From Hysterium pulicare CBS 123377 (taxonomy: Eukaryota > Ascomycota > Dothideomycetes > Hysteriales > Hysteriaceae), in contig AJFK01001076.1 in the NCBI GenBank assembly GCA_000467715.1, positions 96,870 to 160,869 on the forward strand: DNA of 64,000 nt, read 5' to 3'. A program made the translations under genes and the position numbers. Shown here one piece after another: positions 22,234-34,762 of this stretch (position 1 is the first letter of the stretch; every line of letters starts with the position of its first letter). The notes below the pieces were generated by a model. The model did not search any database, was not told where the DNA came from, and saw only the letters and a program-made list of their open reading frames with translations.

Positions 22234-25200
22234 AAATTCATCCAGGCTCTGGAATGAGGATCCGAAACCCCTGGTCGAGAGTCAGCATCCTTCTTCATCT
22301 AGGTTTTACTTACGAGTTTCTCTGTGACTTGTTCCGTGGAACTGTCTAACTTGTTCCTTTGCGCCACGAAAAAAATGGTGGGTTGAGAAAAGGTATGTTC
22401 ATTAACTTGAGCCGTTGTGTCATGATCAGCTAACGTCAGATCAGGACATCAGTTGTTTAATGCCCTCTCAATTCCTTTCAGTTGCAGTACCATGAACCTC
22501 CATAAGGCCTACTTCATAAAAATCAGCGGCAGTTCCTGTACGCCCTTTCAATGCGAAAAAGCTCGTCATGATGTCGGAATGGGACTCAGGTCAACCTACA
22601 TCAAAATGTTTTCAAGAACGTCTCACTGACACCTGGTCTAATCCAGTGTTGTAGGACATGGCTTTGATACCCGCACGGTTACGTCTCTCTGTCAGCTTTA
22701 TCACGTCTCCTATCCGGCGCAGTTGTTCTGTATCTAGAGATGACTACCCCAGGTGCTTCGCAGCTAGCCAGACCAATATCACAGTTGCAAATCAAAGGAC
22801 GTGTTGAAGTTGGTACAATCAATCAGGGTACCCTTGATGTGGATTGTGTTAAAAGATCTCGCACTGTTCGATTCACTTTATCAGAGTTGAATTCTGTTTG
22901 TCATGACCAACAGGGCCTATCTCGTCACACCTAAGTTTTGCTTTTGTCCAACAAGCTTTGGACAGGCCGTTATGAAGGCTTGTGTGATAGCTTCCTTGCC
23001 TAGGATCCTTGAATTTCCAACCTCCTAATAAGTTCCCACCGATTTGGTTTTCGTTGCAACGCAGAATTTTAGCGTTCGAGTTCCCATTACGTCTTTATCT
23101 CTACATGCTCTTGAGGATAGACTAAAAAGTCAATCTTTGAAACGTGGACCATGATCCAACAATTGATCGACAGGGCGCTAGAACAGTGTTCGAAGAGAGA
23201 TCCTTCTAGTGTGGTTATATGTCACTAAATTCACCTAAAGTAGTACGTCGATCGAATGCTAGCAACCCAACACCCACCTTCAATCGCAATCGATGATCCA
23301 TTCACCTCAAACAATTCCACTCATTCTCAAACACAGACGCTGTACGTACCGCACAGTTGCGGCAAGTCCAGATCATTATCGAGAGCACTGACAGCTTCAA
23401 CTCGAGACGTTCGTCTGCATGTCTTAAGTGACGCAATTGCCATGTGCATGGCAGAAGCCACTGAGAACTCTGAGTTGCAATCCTCCTTTGTATGATCTAC
23501 CCTTCTCTGTATCATCTACCCGCACGAAACGTTTTGAGCGCTGCTAGCTAGCTCCGGACAGGCCGCCTCCAAGAAACCTTAGTTTAAGCTTGCCTATGCT
23601 TCCCTATCTTGCCACCAATGACTTGGCCCTCACACGATCCTCCCGTCGACCCAAAAGTCCGGCAATCTCAAAGCGAATCCTTTCGAATCCTTTATCTCCC
23701 TCTCAGGGTGCAGGGTTGATGATCCTTCGAGTGAATCCTACTGCCAAGATGAGGTAAGGTGGGTGCGGAGAGCGTTGATCCATGCCACAGTGAGAGACAC
23801 GCTTTTCATCATTTCACATATACGACTGGTTTTGGAAGGTTTAGGAATCATTTTGTGCAGAACCTTATACTCCGATAAATGTTGGACTGCTGTCGGACGC
23901 GGAGGGCTGTGTCATGTTCAGTGGGGATTTGTATGTGCATGAGTACCAACACGCCGAGCCTTGACAAGACTTTTCGGAGAACGATGTACCTATGGAAGCT
24001 TTCTCACCACGACGTAGAATCCAGTTCGCCAGCCACTATCTCTCACATAGCACGCTATATTGTCTAGTGTGTGGACAACTTGGACTTCGAATTCTGCAAG
24101 GCTGGCGATCCGGCCGAGAATACCCTATCCAATCCATGAACCCAGCATGCCATGCGCAAAAACGACCGCCGTTGACATTCACCAAAAAAGCCGATTGTCT
24201 TGGCGTGTTGTACCTATTTACAACCATTTCACTATCGAATACGAAAGCAAAATTACGAGGCTATGATATCACTCCAATTAAGTTCTAACCCGCAACCCCG
24301 CATCGCTACGCCCTCAATCCCCAAATTGCCGGAATAGCTCCTCCTCTCTGTACCTGTCATCCTCTGCGTTTCATCCGTTCCCTTGGAGCTCAACCCGTTG
24401 CCGCAATCCCCCGTTCTATGGCCGTTTTATAGGCGAGGGAAACATTCCCGGATGGCATGCCGGGGGGTTCTCTACCAGGTAAATTCTGTACGCACCGACA
24501 CCTCAGGCAGGTACATGCAGGCTTCGAACCGGCATTGTGGCAGGTTGAGCGTTGAAAGTTCGCTGGGGAGAGGACATCGCCACCATGCTCGACGCACGTG
24601 GGGTCGAGAGAACGGCCGCCGGTCTCTTCCCCGTTCCCGCCTTCCCGCAACGCAACGCTCTACCAGACATTCACCGTCTTCTTACTGGGCTTGAAACATC
24701 TTCGCCTCCCCCAAAAAAAGTACGGCGTAATGAACACAAACTCCCTCGGTATCAGCCACGCCACCACAACTTTTATCAACGACGATCCGAACCCGAATCG
24801 CAACACAACTTATCTTTGTACGGTCAGTAAATAGTCCAAGTCTAACCCCCACAGGTGCAATCGGCGACTATCTCGTATGGCGCCAAGCCCTACCCGCAGT
24901 CTGTATCGGAACGTACCCCTCCAGTGCACTCCTCCATTGCTTCAAGTACGAAGGGAGGTAGGGTAGGGTAGGGAAGGGAAAGGAAGAGGCTTGCAAAGTA
25001 ACAGCCTCCCTGGACTGGCACCGCAAGGGGGGGGGAAGAACTCCACCAACGTAAATTCCCAGTCCGCATGTAATCGGCAGGCTCGCTAGATTTCCTCCCG
25101 TTCCCGCGTATGCATGAAATGTGCACATCTTACCCTTGTTAGATGATTCCCCAGTCTCATTTTACTGTACGGTACAGGGTTGTATTAAATAATGGTCTGA

Positions 25201-26498
25201 TTAAGCCTTGTCTATTCAGTAGCTGTAGTCCAGGTCTGGTGTTGGATACTTCTAGGATCTAGGACGATGCGCACCAATCGCCAGAACCCAAGTACGTACG
25301 CAAGAAAGGCATTTCCAAATACGGGGACTCTTCGTGAGCGTGAGAGTAGGTGTAGTAAGGAGTATAGCTTGGCTCTCTCGTTCTCGCCGGCTACAGTATC
25401 CATTTTTGTAGGATTTAGCCTACCTCGCAGAAGTGGCTTTTCTATGTATGAAGGAATGACCTTACCTATCCTCAATCAGCATCGTAAACCGCCTCGCTCA
25501 CCTCGTTCGCGATGAGATAAGATGAGCATTAGCCTCCCCTCCTTCCCGGCCGAATCCACCCAATGCCCACATCATACACTAGCAAGTACAGTAATCACTC
25601 TAATAGAAAATCTTCCGCGATGCTCACCAAAGCGTGCCTAATAATGCCACTAATAAATTCCCGTTTAACTAGATCGTCAACGCTAGACACCCATAATCCA
25701 CGTAATCATCCAGCGCCAGTAGTCATGCGCGCAATAAAAAGCCACCACCCCTACAATTGGCAGGACTCACCTACCGTACCGTGCGCCAAGGTCAGATCAG
25801 GCGGGAGCGGCGGTCGCCCTATCTCATCGTCTCCTGCTAGTGTCGCGCTGAATAGAAATAATGATGCATGGACTGCGGACCGGCCAGTGCTTTTCAAGCC
25901 TGCCGCTATGGCCTTGGTTGGAACCTGGGACGAAGGATGCGGGTTTGGGGTGTTGTGATCCGAGGAAACGGGGTGCGTGCTGCGAGACGGGTAGGAACGG
26001 ATGCTTTTTTGGGTAAGTAGGCGAGGTTTTTTGGCTTGCGAGGCTTGCATGAAATTGCGAGTTTTGGTGAAAGCGTACGTGGGAATGTGGAAATTGCTTT
26101 TATGGCTCTATTTGGTAAAATAGCGAGCAATGCGTGGTGGTTATTGACGTTGAAGGTATCCTATAAGCATTTTGCCCCTGCAATCCATCTGTCCATCGCA
26201 TATCCTATGGACCTGATTCCCAATCCAATTCCAATCGTGATTTCCGTATAGCCTGCTCCTCCTTAAAAACAGTACATAGAAACAAATAACCGAGAAGTGA
26301 TATGCGTACAGATATGTTGAAACCGCAATACAAAAGCCAAGTCAGTCTTTCAGATCGAAAGAGTCCAGATTCGTAGAACTCCAAATAGTTTTAGAAAGCA
26401 AATAAAACGTATATGAAACAAGCAATAAAGAACTCATGAATTTCATCATAAAGAATACAAAAAGAAATGGGTATCTTTAGTCACAAAAAGCCGTAATA
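22234..26498. other. 4.3-kb gene-poor region
   Basis: I find no supported gene. ORFs are short, overlapping and lack domains. Around 24940-25030 there are G-rich runs (ggtagggtagggtaggg and a run of eight or more G). The region may contain decayed repeats or an unannotated non-coding transcript. Confidence 0.45.
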
Positions 26499-29400
26499 CT
26501 ACCATCTGACAATCGGAGACGCGCCGACGTTTCTCACTCTCTTCGCAAGCACCTCGAGGCGGGATTTGATCCCGTTTGCGAAATGCGTGTTGAGTTCTTC
26601 TTCCTTCATAACTTCCAGGCAATAACTGATGGTATCGGCTGGGGCGGTTAACGAGACCAAGTCTCCTTTCCGTGTTGAAAGCATCGGCGTTCCCTCCTGG
26701 AACCGGATATATCTTACAAGAGAGACGTGTTCGGGATGCATGTTATCGATCGCGAACATCGGGTCTGAGAATGGAGTGGGTGATTGTGTGGATCGGTTGG
26801 CTGGGTTGACAGTGCCGGTGCTCCAGAGGAGAAGGCACACGCGGTAGATGACGGCTGGGAACCAGAGTGGACGATTATCTTCTGGCATCATCCGTACAAG
26901 GCGGATGAGTTGGCCGCAGTGGAACCAGATCTGCTGTGCGCTGCCAACGGAAGTGGTCCGCGCCCATGTGGTTGCTAGGAATTGTTGCCGAGAAACTTCA
27001 CCTCGAGCAAAGGCTTCGATGTCAGGGAAGTAAGTCACGGTGTTGAGACAAATAAGATGATACATGATGAGATTAGTCAGAGTGACTGGGCACTCCTGCT
27101 GCTCGGAGTCGCCGAGCCTCCTACACAGTTCAAACCAGTCTTGCAGCGCGGACTGAACTTCTCTTATTTGGAAGAAGAGGCTCTGGGCTTGGGTGCTGCT
27201 CGAATCGCCAGCGAAGCAGCCTAGACATTGGTGAAGGTGGTGGACTAGCGCTTGGATAGGGTGGAGAAGGAGGCGGAGTTGTAGCTTGGTAGGGCAATAG
27301 CTATTGTCGACGAGCTCACCACTTGTCAGACTTTGGTTGAGGTCGCACAAAGAAGGTGGGGTCCGATTCTGGCCAAGGGTCCTGCCATCGTATACTGATG
27401 CCACCACTTGAGCCCAGTCATTTGAAGAAGTGGCCAGCCATATTATGTCTTTGTCAGGAAGCGGGGCGGTAAGCTCGTTGATGGAGAAGTTCGGGGCTTT
27501 GTCGTGGAACAGACTCAGCTCTTGGTCAACAATAACCGAAGAGTACACAAGTCTAGGCAACTTTGTTAACAGCTCGCTTTGGACCAATGCAAATATAGAA
27601 ACTTACCTGTTCAAACTCTCGTGTTGCTTCCATTCCTTCCACGCAATATCGGTGCCGACTAGACTGTCAAACTCGGGGAGAGGATTCTCCCGGTACGCGA
27701 ATAGCCCAGAACGGCGAAGCATCTGCATCAAATTAGCCTCAGGCCTAAAAAATCTAAAAAGGGTCAGCACTAACCGTAAAGTATAGATCTGACTGGCTCT
27801 TGGCAACCTTTGTGGGATTAGCAATAAATCGCAGCAGATCCTTGGGGCGGAAGCTTACGTCCATATGCCACTTTTGACCACTCCAAGCTGCAAGGTTGAT
27901 TGACAACAATGCGGCTCGAAGAACATGGGGGCATTTCCACAGAGAAAGATCGTTGTCGGTGAGGTCGGCCAAGAGTATTCTACATGATTCGACCAAGCCG
28001 TTGGTAAGCTGGGAAGCCTCTGTTGTCGGGGTCGAAGCTGCCCCACCGGCGAGCATAAGGAGCATCAAAAGCTTCGAGGCATCCGATTGGAGCAGCTCCT
28101 TGATGCCTAGGTATTGGCATGGAAAGTTGGGATAGTATAGCTCAAATCGAGAGCCATAGGCCCTCAACAGGTGCTCCAATGCGGTCACTGATGGAGTAGC
28201 CAATAAGGTTGCTTCTGCCTCGGAGGAATCATTGCCAATCGTAGAAAGCTGTGGAGAGTTAGATGCTTCAAATAGAATGCGAGCTTTCTGAAGAAGATCT
28301 CTGGTCGTAGCCAGCACAGCATCTTTGGTGAGCTCTTCAACCCGCTCGACCTTCAGCGCATTGTTGAACGCACCTTCAAGCTTGTAAGCAGGCGCAATCG
28401 AATCTTCCCAAACACGATTGTTTCTTGGGATAGTCCTCAGTCCATCTAGGTATTGTTTTGGCGTGATGGGTTTGGGCAAGTTTTCTTCGCTTGGGTTGCA
28501 CTGAAAGCCTGGCCAATCATCTCGAACTACTGCAATAGACTCGGCTTCAGGGATCGAAAATTCGCTCATTGACAACGAGGGTACTGCTCGAGTATGAAGC
28601 GTCTGAGGTGGCGACATTGACGGTGCAGTGCTCGGCCAGGCATCCAGTGAGGCAGGAGACTCGCAGAGTGGAGAGTCCTGCATCTGAACAGAATGCATTG
28701 ACATGAAGCCAGACTCAAGCTCGGATGACCAACCCTGAGGCTGCGATACATCGACCATCTCACTGTCAAATCCCAGCCCAAGTGGAACATGGCTATCATC
28801 TGCCCATAGTTGAGGATTCATGTACTGGTCAAAGGGATCTGCAATGAGCGGCAATGAATCCTCTTGCGAAGCAAATGACTCAGGAGTCTGAGGGGTAAAA
28901 TGACCAGGGAGATGGAAATCAGCCCTCTCTATTGACGGAGTAAATGCTGATAAGCTTGCCTCAGGACTGCCATAATCCGAATAAACAGAATTAACAGTCT
29001 GTGCGCCAAAAGTTTGGAGAGGAGTGAGCATTGCCAATCCAGTCAGATCTGGTCGGTTGTGCCCCAATTTTGTAGAAGTTGGAATGTTCATTGGCTGTGT
29101 CTGCGACAGATGACGGATATCGGAGGTTGGTACGCTTCGAGGAGAAGTCTCTCTCCTCATGGTTGGAACGGAGGAAGTGGAGTGGAATCGTTTTGGGGTA
29201 ACAAGCTGTTTCTTTGACTGTCGGTAGGCATTTTCTGATGTTCTTCTAGTTGACCTTGGCTCGCACTGCAGCCCTTTCGCTGTGCAACGGGAACATGATG
29301 GAACCTGGACAATACAATTGCCCATGGTTAGCAAGGAATGATGTCAAAGCTTAGAGTACTCTAAATGAAGCTCGACTTACAGCTTTATCACACTTTGTCT

Positions 29401-29602
29401 TTGCTTTGGCACAGATCGTGCAAGCAATTGCTCTTCGCTGGGTCATCTTTCCTTTGGGTATAGGAGAGCTGTGTCGTGTGGAGAAAGTGAAGGGTTTTTG
29501 GGGAATGTCAATGCTTCCTTCCGGAGTTGAGGGGTAGCTCATTGATGTACGCGGGTCTGGATCTTGATGGGAGTGAAGTGTGGAAGGAAACGAATGCACC
29601 AT
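26499..29602 (-). CDS. large Zn2Cys6 transcription factor (973 aa)
   Basis: There are four exons on the minus strand: 29602-29381, 29304-27775, 27722-27607 and 27552-26499. Introns are 76, 52 and 54 bp, and all joins keep frame. The cluster ACTICAKAKTKC, then PSCSRC and GLQC, gives Cys61, 64, 71, 78, 81 and 88 with canonical spacing; the first intron falls inside it, a common position. The middle 250 residues are Ser/Pro-rich. The fungal-specific regulatory domain occupies the C-terminal half: LEHLLRAYGSRFELYYPNFP, then LYFT joined to MLRRSGLFAYRENPLPEFD, and ESLNR joined to LVYSSVIVDQELSLFH. These cross-splice continuities support the model. An alternative start at Met21 is possible. It is a nuclear regulator with unknown targets; neighbouring genes do not reveal a pathway, since both flanks are gene-poor. 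Confidence 0.88.
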
Positions 29603-32600
29603 GTAGCTCAGTGATGCAAATAATGAGCGGTGAAGGGATGGTACAATATATGAGTGGTGGTCTTGTCCACTGCAGCGGTCAGATCTTAAATCGGTAAATG
29701 AGCGAAGGAGAATGGCTCTGGGAGAAAGGTGTGGCTGGACATAAGCTCTAGCTGGGAACTTACGTGGGAGAATATGTTCCTATGTAGGAGTCTCAGGTCG
29801 TGCCGTGTTATTGGCTAGAGCGTATACAACTTCAACAGCTTCCCTTTTGCGTATCAAATTTCAGATCTGAACCCAATTCGGAGGCAGGATAAAGTGAGCT
29901 CTTTATAAATTTATCTCACTTTAGCTGGTTGCTACTCCAGGTTGAGGTGAACGTGGGGCGCCGGGTCAATCCTCTTCGTCTTGGGTTGAGAGGCCCGGGC
30001 ACGACGACATGACCCTGGCACGACAAGACCCCCAGGGCGGCCGGGATGATCCGCTGCGCTGGAAGAAGTAAATGCATTTCCAGTTTCACCTCAGCATGCT
30101 GCGAGGATGTGCTGCATGCTGACATCTCTGGGGTGGTACAATTCTGGAAGGATGCTCAGACCAGGGACGATGACGATGAAAGCGGTTTGGACGAGTTGAG
30201 GCAATACCTGCAGTAGCCGCAGCATCATTGCACAGAGGGTAAGGATTGCCGCCAAACGTGCTGGAGCACAGATGCTTTCCGAGACAAAGATGTATCCGGG
30301 CCGCACAAACTCGAGTCTGATCCGGTTGTTGGGGCTCCATGCTGGAGTAACAAGCAGTTGGTGGCTATGGCGATCCAGCACAGCTGGAAGGATTTGTGTG
30401 CCGCTGATAAAGAAAGTATCGAGTGTGCAGAAAGGTACAGTGCGACGGCAGCTGCAGAGTGCTCCGACGACGATTGCTGGAACGGTGCAACCACGCCTGT
30501 CTGATTGAAACAAAACGCTCGGTTGGATTCCTCCAGGACAAATGGCAGAGGCAGACACGTTGCAAAGCTCGCAGTGGACCAGTAGAAGGCCTTACTTGCC
30601 ATCGTAGCGCACTGCAACTGGCCGGCTCGTGAAGTGATGCTGGTCAGAAAACACTCTCTCGGTCGAGAGAGAGAGCTTTGCGAGCTTGCCGGGCTCTCAG
30701 CGGTTGGTGGGGGCTATGCGCCACCCCGGCTGCCCTGCTGCAGCAGCGGCATCCACCCGCCAGCCTCGCGGCATCAGCACCCTGCCGAACAGTGCACTTG
30801 CTGGCCTTTCCGCTGCGCTCGGCGTGAGCCTGCCAACTCCACCGCCGCCAGACCCCCTCGTGCGCGCGCATAGGATCCTTCACTTGAGTGGACGTCGACC
30901 AGCTTGTTGATCCTACTCCAAAGTCCTTAGCCCAAACCATTTCTGCAGCCTCCCACTGCAAAAATTGCGAAGGGAGGATTCCTAACCCAAGCCATCTTTC
31001 TGAGCAAATTAACGGCCTTTCTGTTATCGTCAAACGACCGACTTCGGGTAATATGCCCGTAAGACTGCACGACGACCTCGCCGCTATTTTTCTGCCGTTG
31101 CATGAATTTCTTGGCCTGTTTAACAACAGTTGTCAGGAATTAGCCATCTGTCTAGCCGCATACGGAGTCTATGTAGCTGCCTTTGAGTCGGCCGGTAGTT
31201 GACCGGAAAGACACCCGATGGTCCTCTACCACTATCAGGATGTGGCGTATGTCGTTTTTCGGACTCTTGCTTACGTGGAGGTGAATGATCATCCTCTTGG
31301 TGCTGGATGGAGAGATGCTAGACGGGTATTCATGCCAGTGTTGGCTGCGTTGTGGCTCACAAAGATCAGCGTAGAGACTCAGAATGCGTCTGAGCCACGC
31401 AATTGCCGATTTTTTGAGCGTTGGGACTGCCTTAGCGAAGGTCTTCTCGCCAAAAAATCCTCTAAATAGCAACAAAAGTGAGTTCGTGGTTAGTGGCCGC
31501 CCAGGTGAGGTTGACTTAATGATCCTACGAGTGTTGTGATTGATCATCCGCTAAGCATCCTGAGGCAAACGCGGTTGAAACTTTTTACAAGTTCCCATTC
31601 TGTGGACAGGTAATCCGGTGACTCTGGACAGTTGCTGGGCGAAACATTTGAAGGTGTTCCGGCTGCAAGAAGGCCATTTGTTTGAGAAACCTGATACTGA
31701 AACTTGGGTTGCTATGAACCTTCAAATTCACGGGCTTGTTACCAAAGCTTTACCAACTTCCAACTCAGCAGTATGAGGATGGTTTCTGAGCGTAAAGGTC
31801 AGGTAATTGAAGAACGCACAAAACGTGTTGGATCTGGTAGGTCTTTGGACCTGCTTGCGTTTGAGATGCCCAATCTCGTAAAGTTGGATTTGTTCGACTC
31901 CGTGCTCAGCTCGAAACAGACGCCCTCGAGACTGCCTCTGCAGATCGGAGAAATAGCGATGTCACTGCCATAGGACTGTTGGTTGAGGGTACCGCGAGGA
32001 GGTCCCGAACTCACTGCGCCGTACCTGCGTAGGCCTGCAGCCTCGTCTGCTGAGAAGGTTAGTACTACTGCCTTTCTCTCGCCCCAAATTAAGGTATGGT
32101 TGCACGGCACTATGTTGACTCGGACAAAACTAAGTTTCCGTGGCGAGCCTTTTGGAAGAGATCCTGCCTGGATGCCTCATGGAAGGTTCTACTGAGGTTC
32201 CGCAAATCTTGCATGCGTGCCATGTTTGTGCTGAGATCTAGGCCGGAGCTATACTTAAGCGATGTGCTACCTAGGATGGTCGTAAGCTAATTTCTTCGTG
32301 AACTGTAAGATGTACCAGGATAATGATCCCAAAATGCATTCAGTGAGACTCATACAAGCCAAAGGAACTGTGGCTGGAACAGCCAAGAAAGCCACACAAA
32401 CATAAGTCGCCGATGTTTCTGACATTTCTTTGTAAGAAAGTACAGTGCTCACCTAAAATCCTTCCGCGGGATCACCGTGAGCTTATGTTTACGTCTAAAG
32501 CGATGCGTTGATGTCAGTGAAAGGTCGAAAGGACGTTCCTCGGTATTTTTGCCGGTTTCCTTAGCGCGAATTTTGCAACGCGCAGCTCGCGCCATCACTA

Positions 32601-32711
32601 TCTACAGAGCATTTTTCTGCTTTGGCTCATATCTACAACTTCGTACTGCAATGCTGTTGACTGGATTTCTTCCCTCATTCTAAGGCCTAAGGCTTTCGGC
32701 CGACTCTCTTG
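29603..32711. other. 3.1-kb region without a supported gene; GC-rich patch
   Basis: Between the Zn2Cys6 gene and thiamine pyrophosphokinase there is a GC-rich patch (about 29950-30880). It holds overlapping minus-strand ORFs of 155, 130 and 160 codons and a plus ORF at 30888-31202 (104 codons, no domain seen). I could not build a spliced gene from them. The last several hundred bases should contain the promoter of the next gene. Confidence 0.4.
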
Positions 32712-33528
32712 ATGGAATTCAACCCAGCCTTATTTCTAGGCGAAAATGACCGGCGCGCTGACACGGACACCCAAGACCTCCTCATCCTGAACCAGCCAAT
32801 AGGTGATTTTGATGTCTTTGAGAAGCTATGGCAGCACACGAAGTTTCGTATCTGTGCTGATGGTGGCGCAAATCGTTTGTATGACATGTTCGATGGGGCG
32901 TTGGAGAAAGCCAGGTCAAATTTCGTAAGGAGGAGGTTGCGCGGTCTCCCCGTAATGTTGGCTGATCCCCTTATAGCTCCCAAATATCATCCATGGGGAT
33001 CTAGACTCCTTGCGTGATGATGTACAGCAGTATTATTCATCACATGGAGTTGAAATCTCACGAGATCCGGATCAATATAGCACAGATTTTGGCAAAGCTA
33101 TGCAAATGATCTCTTCATTCCATGAGCCTTCAACTCGTCGAGAGGTCCTAGTTCTAGGAACTCTTGCCGGTCGGGTTGATCAGGGCCTAGGACTGCTGCA
33201 CGAGATGATCCGAGAAGATGCACGACGTCCAGAGACGCGCCTCTGGTTGTTCTCTGAAATAAATGTATCATTCATACTGAAACAAACAGAAAACATTATA
33301 CGAGGAATCCGAAGCAGCGGGTACTTCACTGAAAATGTTGGGATCCTTCCAATATACGGACCTGCCACCATTACTACCTTGGGGCTGGAATGGGATGTTA
33401 CTGAATGGGAGACGCAGATGGGGCGACAGGTCAGCACCAGTAACCACATTGTGGCCGATGAGGTTCATATCAAGACCGACCACCCGGTTCTCTTTACGAT
33501 TGAGAGAGCGTCACCGCTGTCTAGGTAG
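32712..33528 (+). CDS. THI80: thiamine pyrophosphokinase
   Basis: This enzyme transfers pyrophosphate from ATP to thiamine, making the cofactor thiamine diphosphate in the cytosol. The two exons, 32712-32924 and 32977-33528, join with a 52-bp phase-0 intron to 254 residues. Landmarks are LLILNQPI, then ICADGGANRLYD (residues 48-58, nucleotide and substrate site), then LPNIIHGDLDSLRDD directly after the splice, and LVLGTLAGRVDQGLGLLHE (around residues 129-147) with the conserved Gly-Arg-x-Asp-Gln. The C-terminus carries SNHIVADEVHIKTDHPVLFTIE, matching the end of the thiamine-binding domain. The protein is somewhat shorter than the yeast enzyme. The symbol follows the yeast orthologue. The first in-frame ATG after the upstream stop was chosen. 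Confidence 0.93.
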
Positions 33529-34762
33529 ACGTTTGACATTGGAAACAAATTTTGATGGGGCCTTGGCGTAGGGATAGATGGCGGTAGACATTGCTCAAGG
33601 TATCTGATGGTCTTTTGGACTCGGAAATGAACAATGGCAAGTTGCTCATTTCTCGAACTGCGACCTCAACAGCTCCTCTAACACAGACTTGAGCAGTCAG
33701 CGCACAGCCCGCGCGGTCGTGGTGGTCTAGTTAAGGTGTAGAAGGAAGGTGTTGAAGTACTACCAATGGTTAGCCGTAGATTAGTCAGCTGTAATTAGTT
33801 CAAGTAGCCTGTTCAATAAGCCTTGAACAGTAGGTCAATCAACTCTTTTCTACTACTCAAACAGAAGGAAAAACCGCAATTCCACAGCTCGAAGAACTCG
33901 AAGAACTCGAAGAACTCGAAGAACTCGAAGAACTACTGAACAGACGTGTGATAGACTTGCTTGAGACTGAACGAGTCAACGTTCGTCTAGCCTCTGCAAT
34001 TTAACAACTTCACAAGCGCATGAAGAAGATCTCAGTGAGCTATTCCTTTCTAGGAATGGTGAGTCTTTCAGAGAAACGTTGAACTTTGAGCGTCTCCCAC
34101 CATCAAATTTTATCAAGCATCTCTTTTCGAACGAGGTGTGCTCCGTTCGGGTGGAAAATGAACTCATTATTGAACGGGTGCCGAACAAGTTCATGGGGCG
34201 CTCCACTTATTATATACTGGAACGCAGCATCTGTTGGCTACCGAACCCTATCTCCAACGGCTCTCCAAAACCTTGAGAGGGTCCAAGTCGTCGATGTTAC
34301 CTCACCCTTGGCTATGTTGCGAAACAAACCAGTCATGCACAAGCAGCTATCGCAACTCGACCAGGTCATTGTCAGGCCTATCTGTCTCGTTAATCGTCAT
34401 CATTATCCCCACCTCGCTCCGACGCTCGTGTCTTTCATCATGAGGTCTTTTGTCTTGCTCTTCTTTTCCCTCGTTACGATTTGCAGTACCCTACCACTGT
34501 TCCTGTCTACTTACTTCCTGCTGCACATCGAATACCTCACCAGTCGTCTTTTAACATATTGTCGCAAAGTTGCACTACCTTACATACTCCGAAAGCACCC
34601 CTTGAATCTGTTCAGAGCCATGCGATGAACTTTTGTCATTCTTGCCTAAGGATGACATGCTTAGGTATACTCTGTGCCGATTTATAACTCATTTACTGGC
34701 AGCGAAATATAGATAGCGGGGGAATAAAATCAATTCGGAAACCTGCCAGGGCCCATGCTAGG
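33529..34762. other. intergenic with a short tandem repeat
   Basis: This is 1.2 kb holding the 3' end of the kinase transcript and the promoter or leader of the KRE6-like gene. A 9-bp tandem repeat lies at 33888-33932. An open frame at 34158-34628 contains a hydrophobic segment but has no recognisable family. Confidence 0.45.
33888..33932 (+). repeat. 9-bp tandem repeat, five exact copies
   Basis: The unit ctcgaagaa is repeated five times without error. One frame reads Leu-Glu-Glu repeated and stays open to a TAA near 34004. No ATG precedes it after an upstream in-frame TAG, so coding status is unclear. Confidence 0.9.

Noticed and set aside
24950-24985. Telomere-like ggtaggg repeats
   Set aside because: The units (ggtaggg, ggaaggg) are not the fungal TTAGGG repeat and are few and internal.
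24383-26251. Many 60-130 codon ORFs on both strands
   Set aside because: They overlap in opposite directions, show no domain and no codon pattern like neighbouring genes.
30091-30617. Candidate membrane/terpenoid-type protein in two minus frames
   Set aside because: Hydrophobic segments looked suggestive, but no family motif was found and the two frames cannot be joined by good splice sites.
26499-33528. Secondary-metabolite gene cluster around the large Zn2Cys6 regulator
   Set aside because: No polyketide synthase, peptide synthetase, terpene cyclase, P450 or transporter is visible nearby; the neighbour is a housekeeping kinase.
34086-34628. 180-codon plus ORF with a hydrophobic stretch upstream of the KRE6-like gene
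   Set aside because: It starts at TTG, lacks a recognised domain and lies in the likely promoter/leader; the first ATG (34158) leaves no convincing protein.
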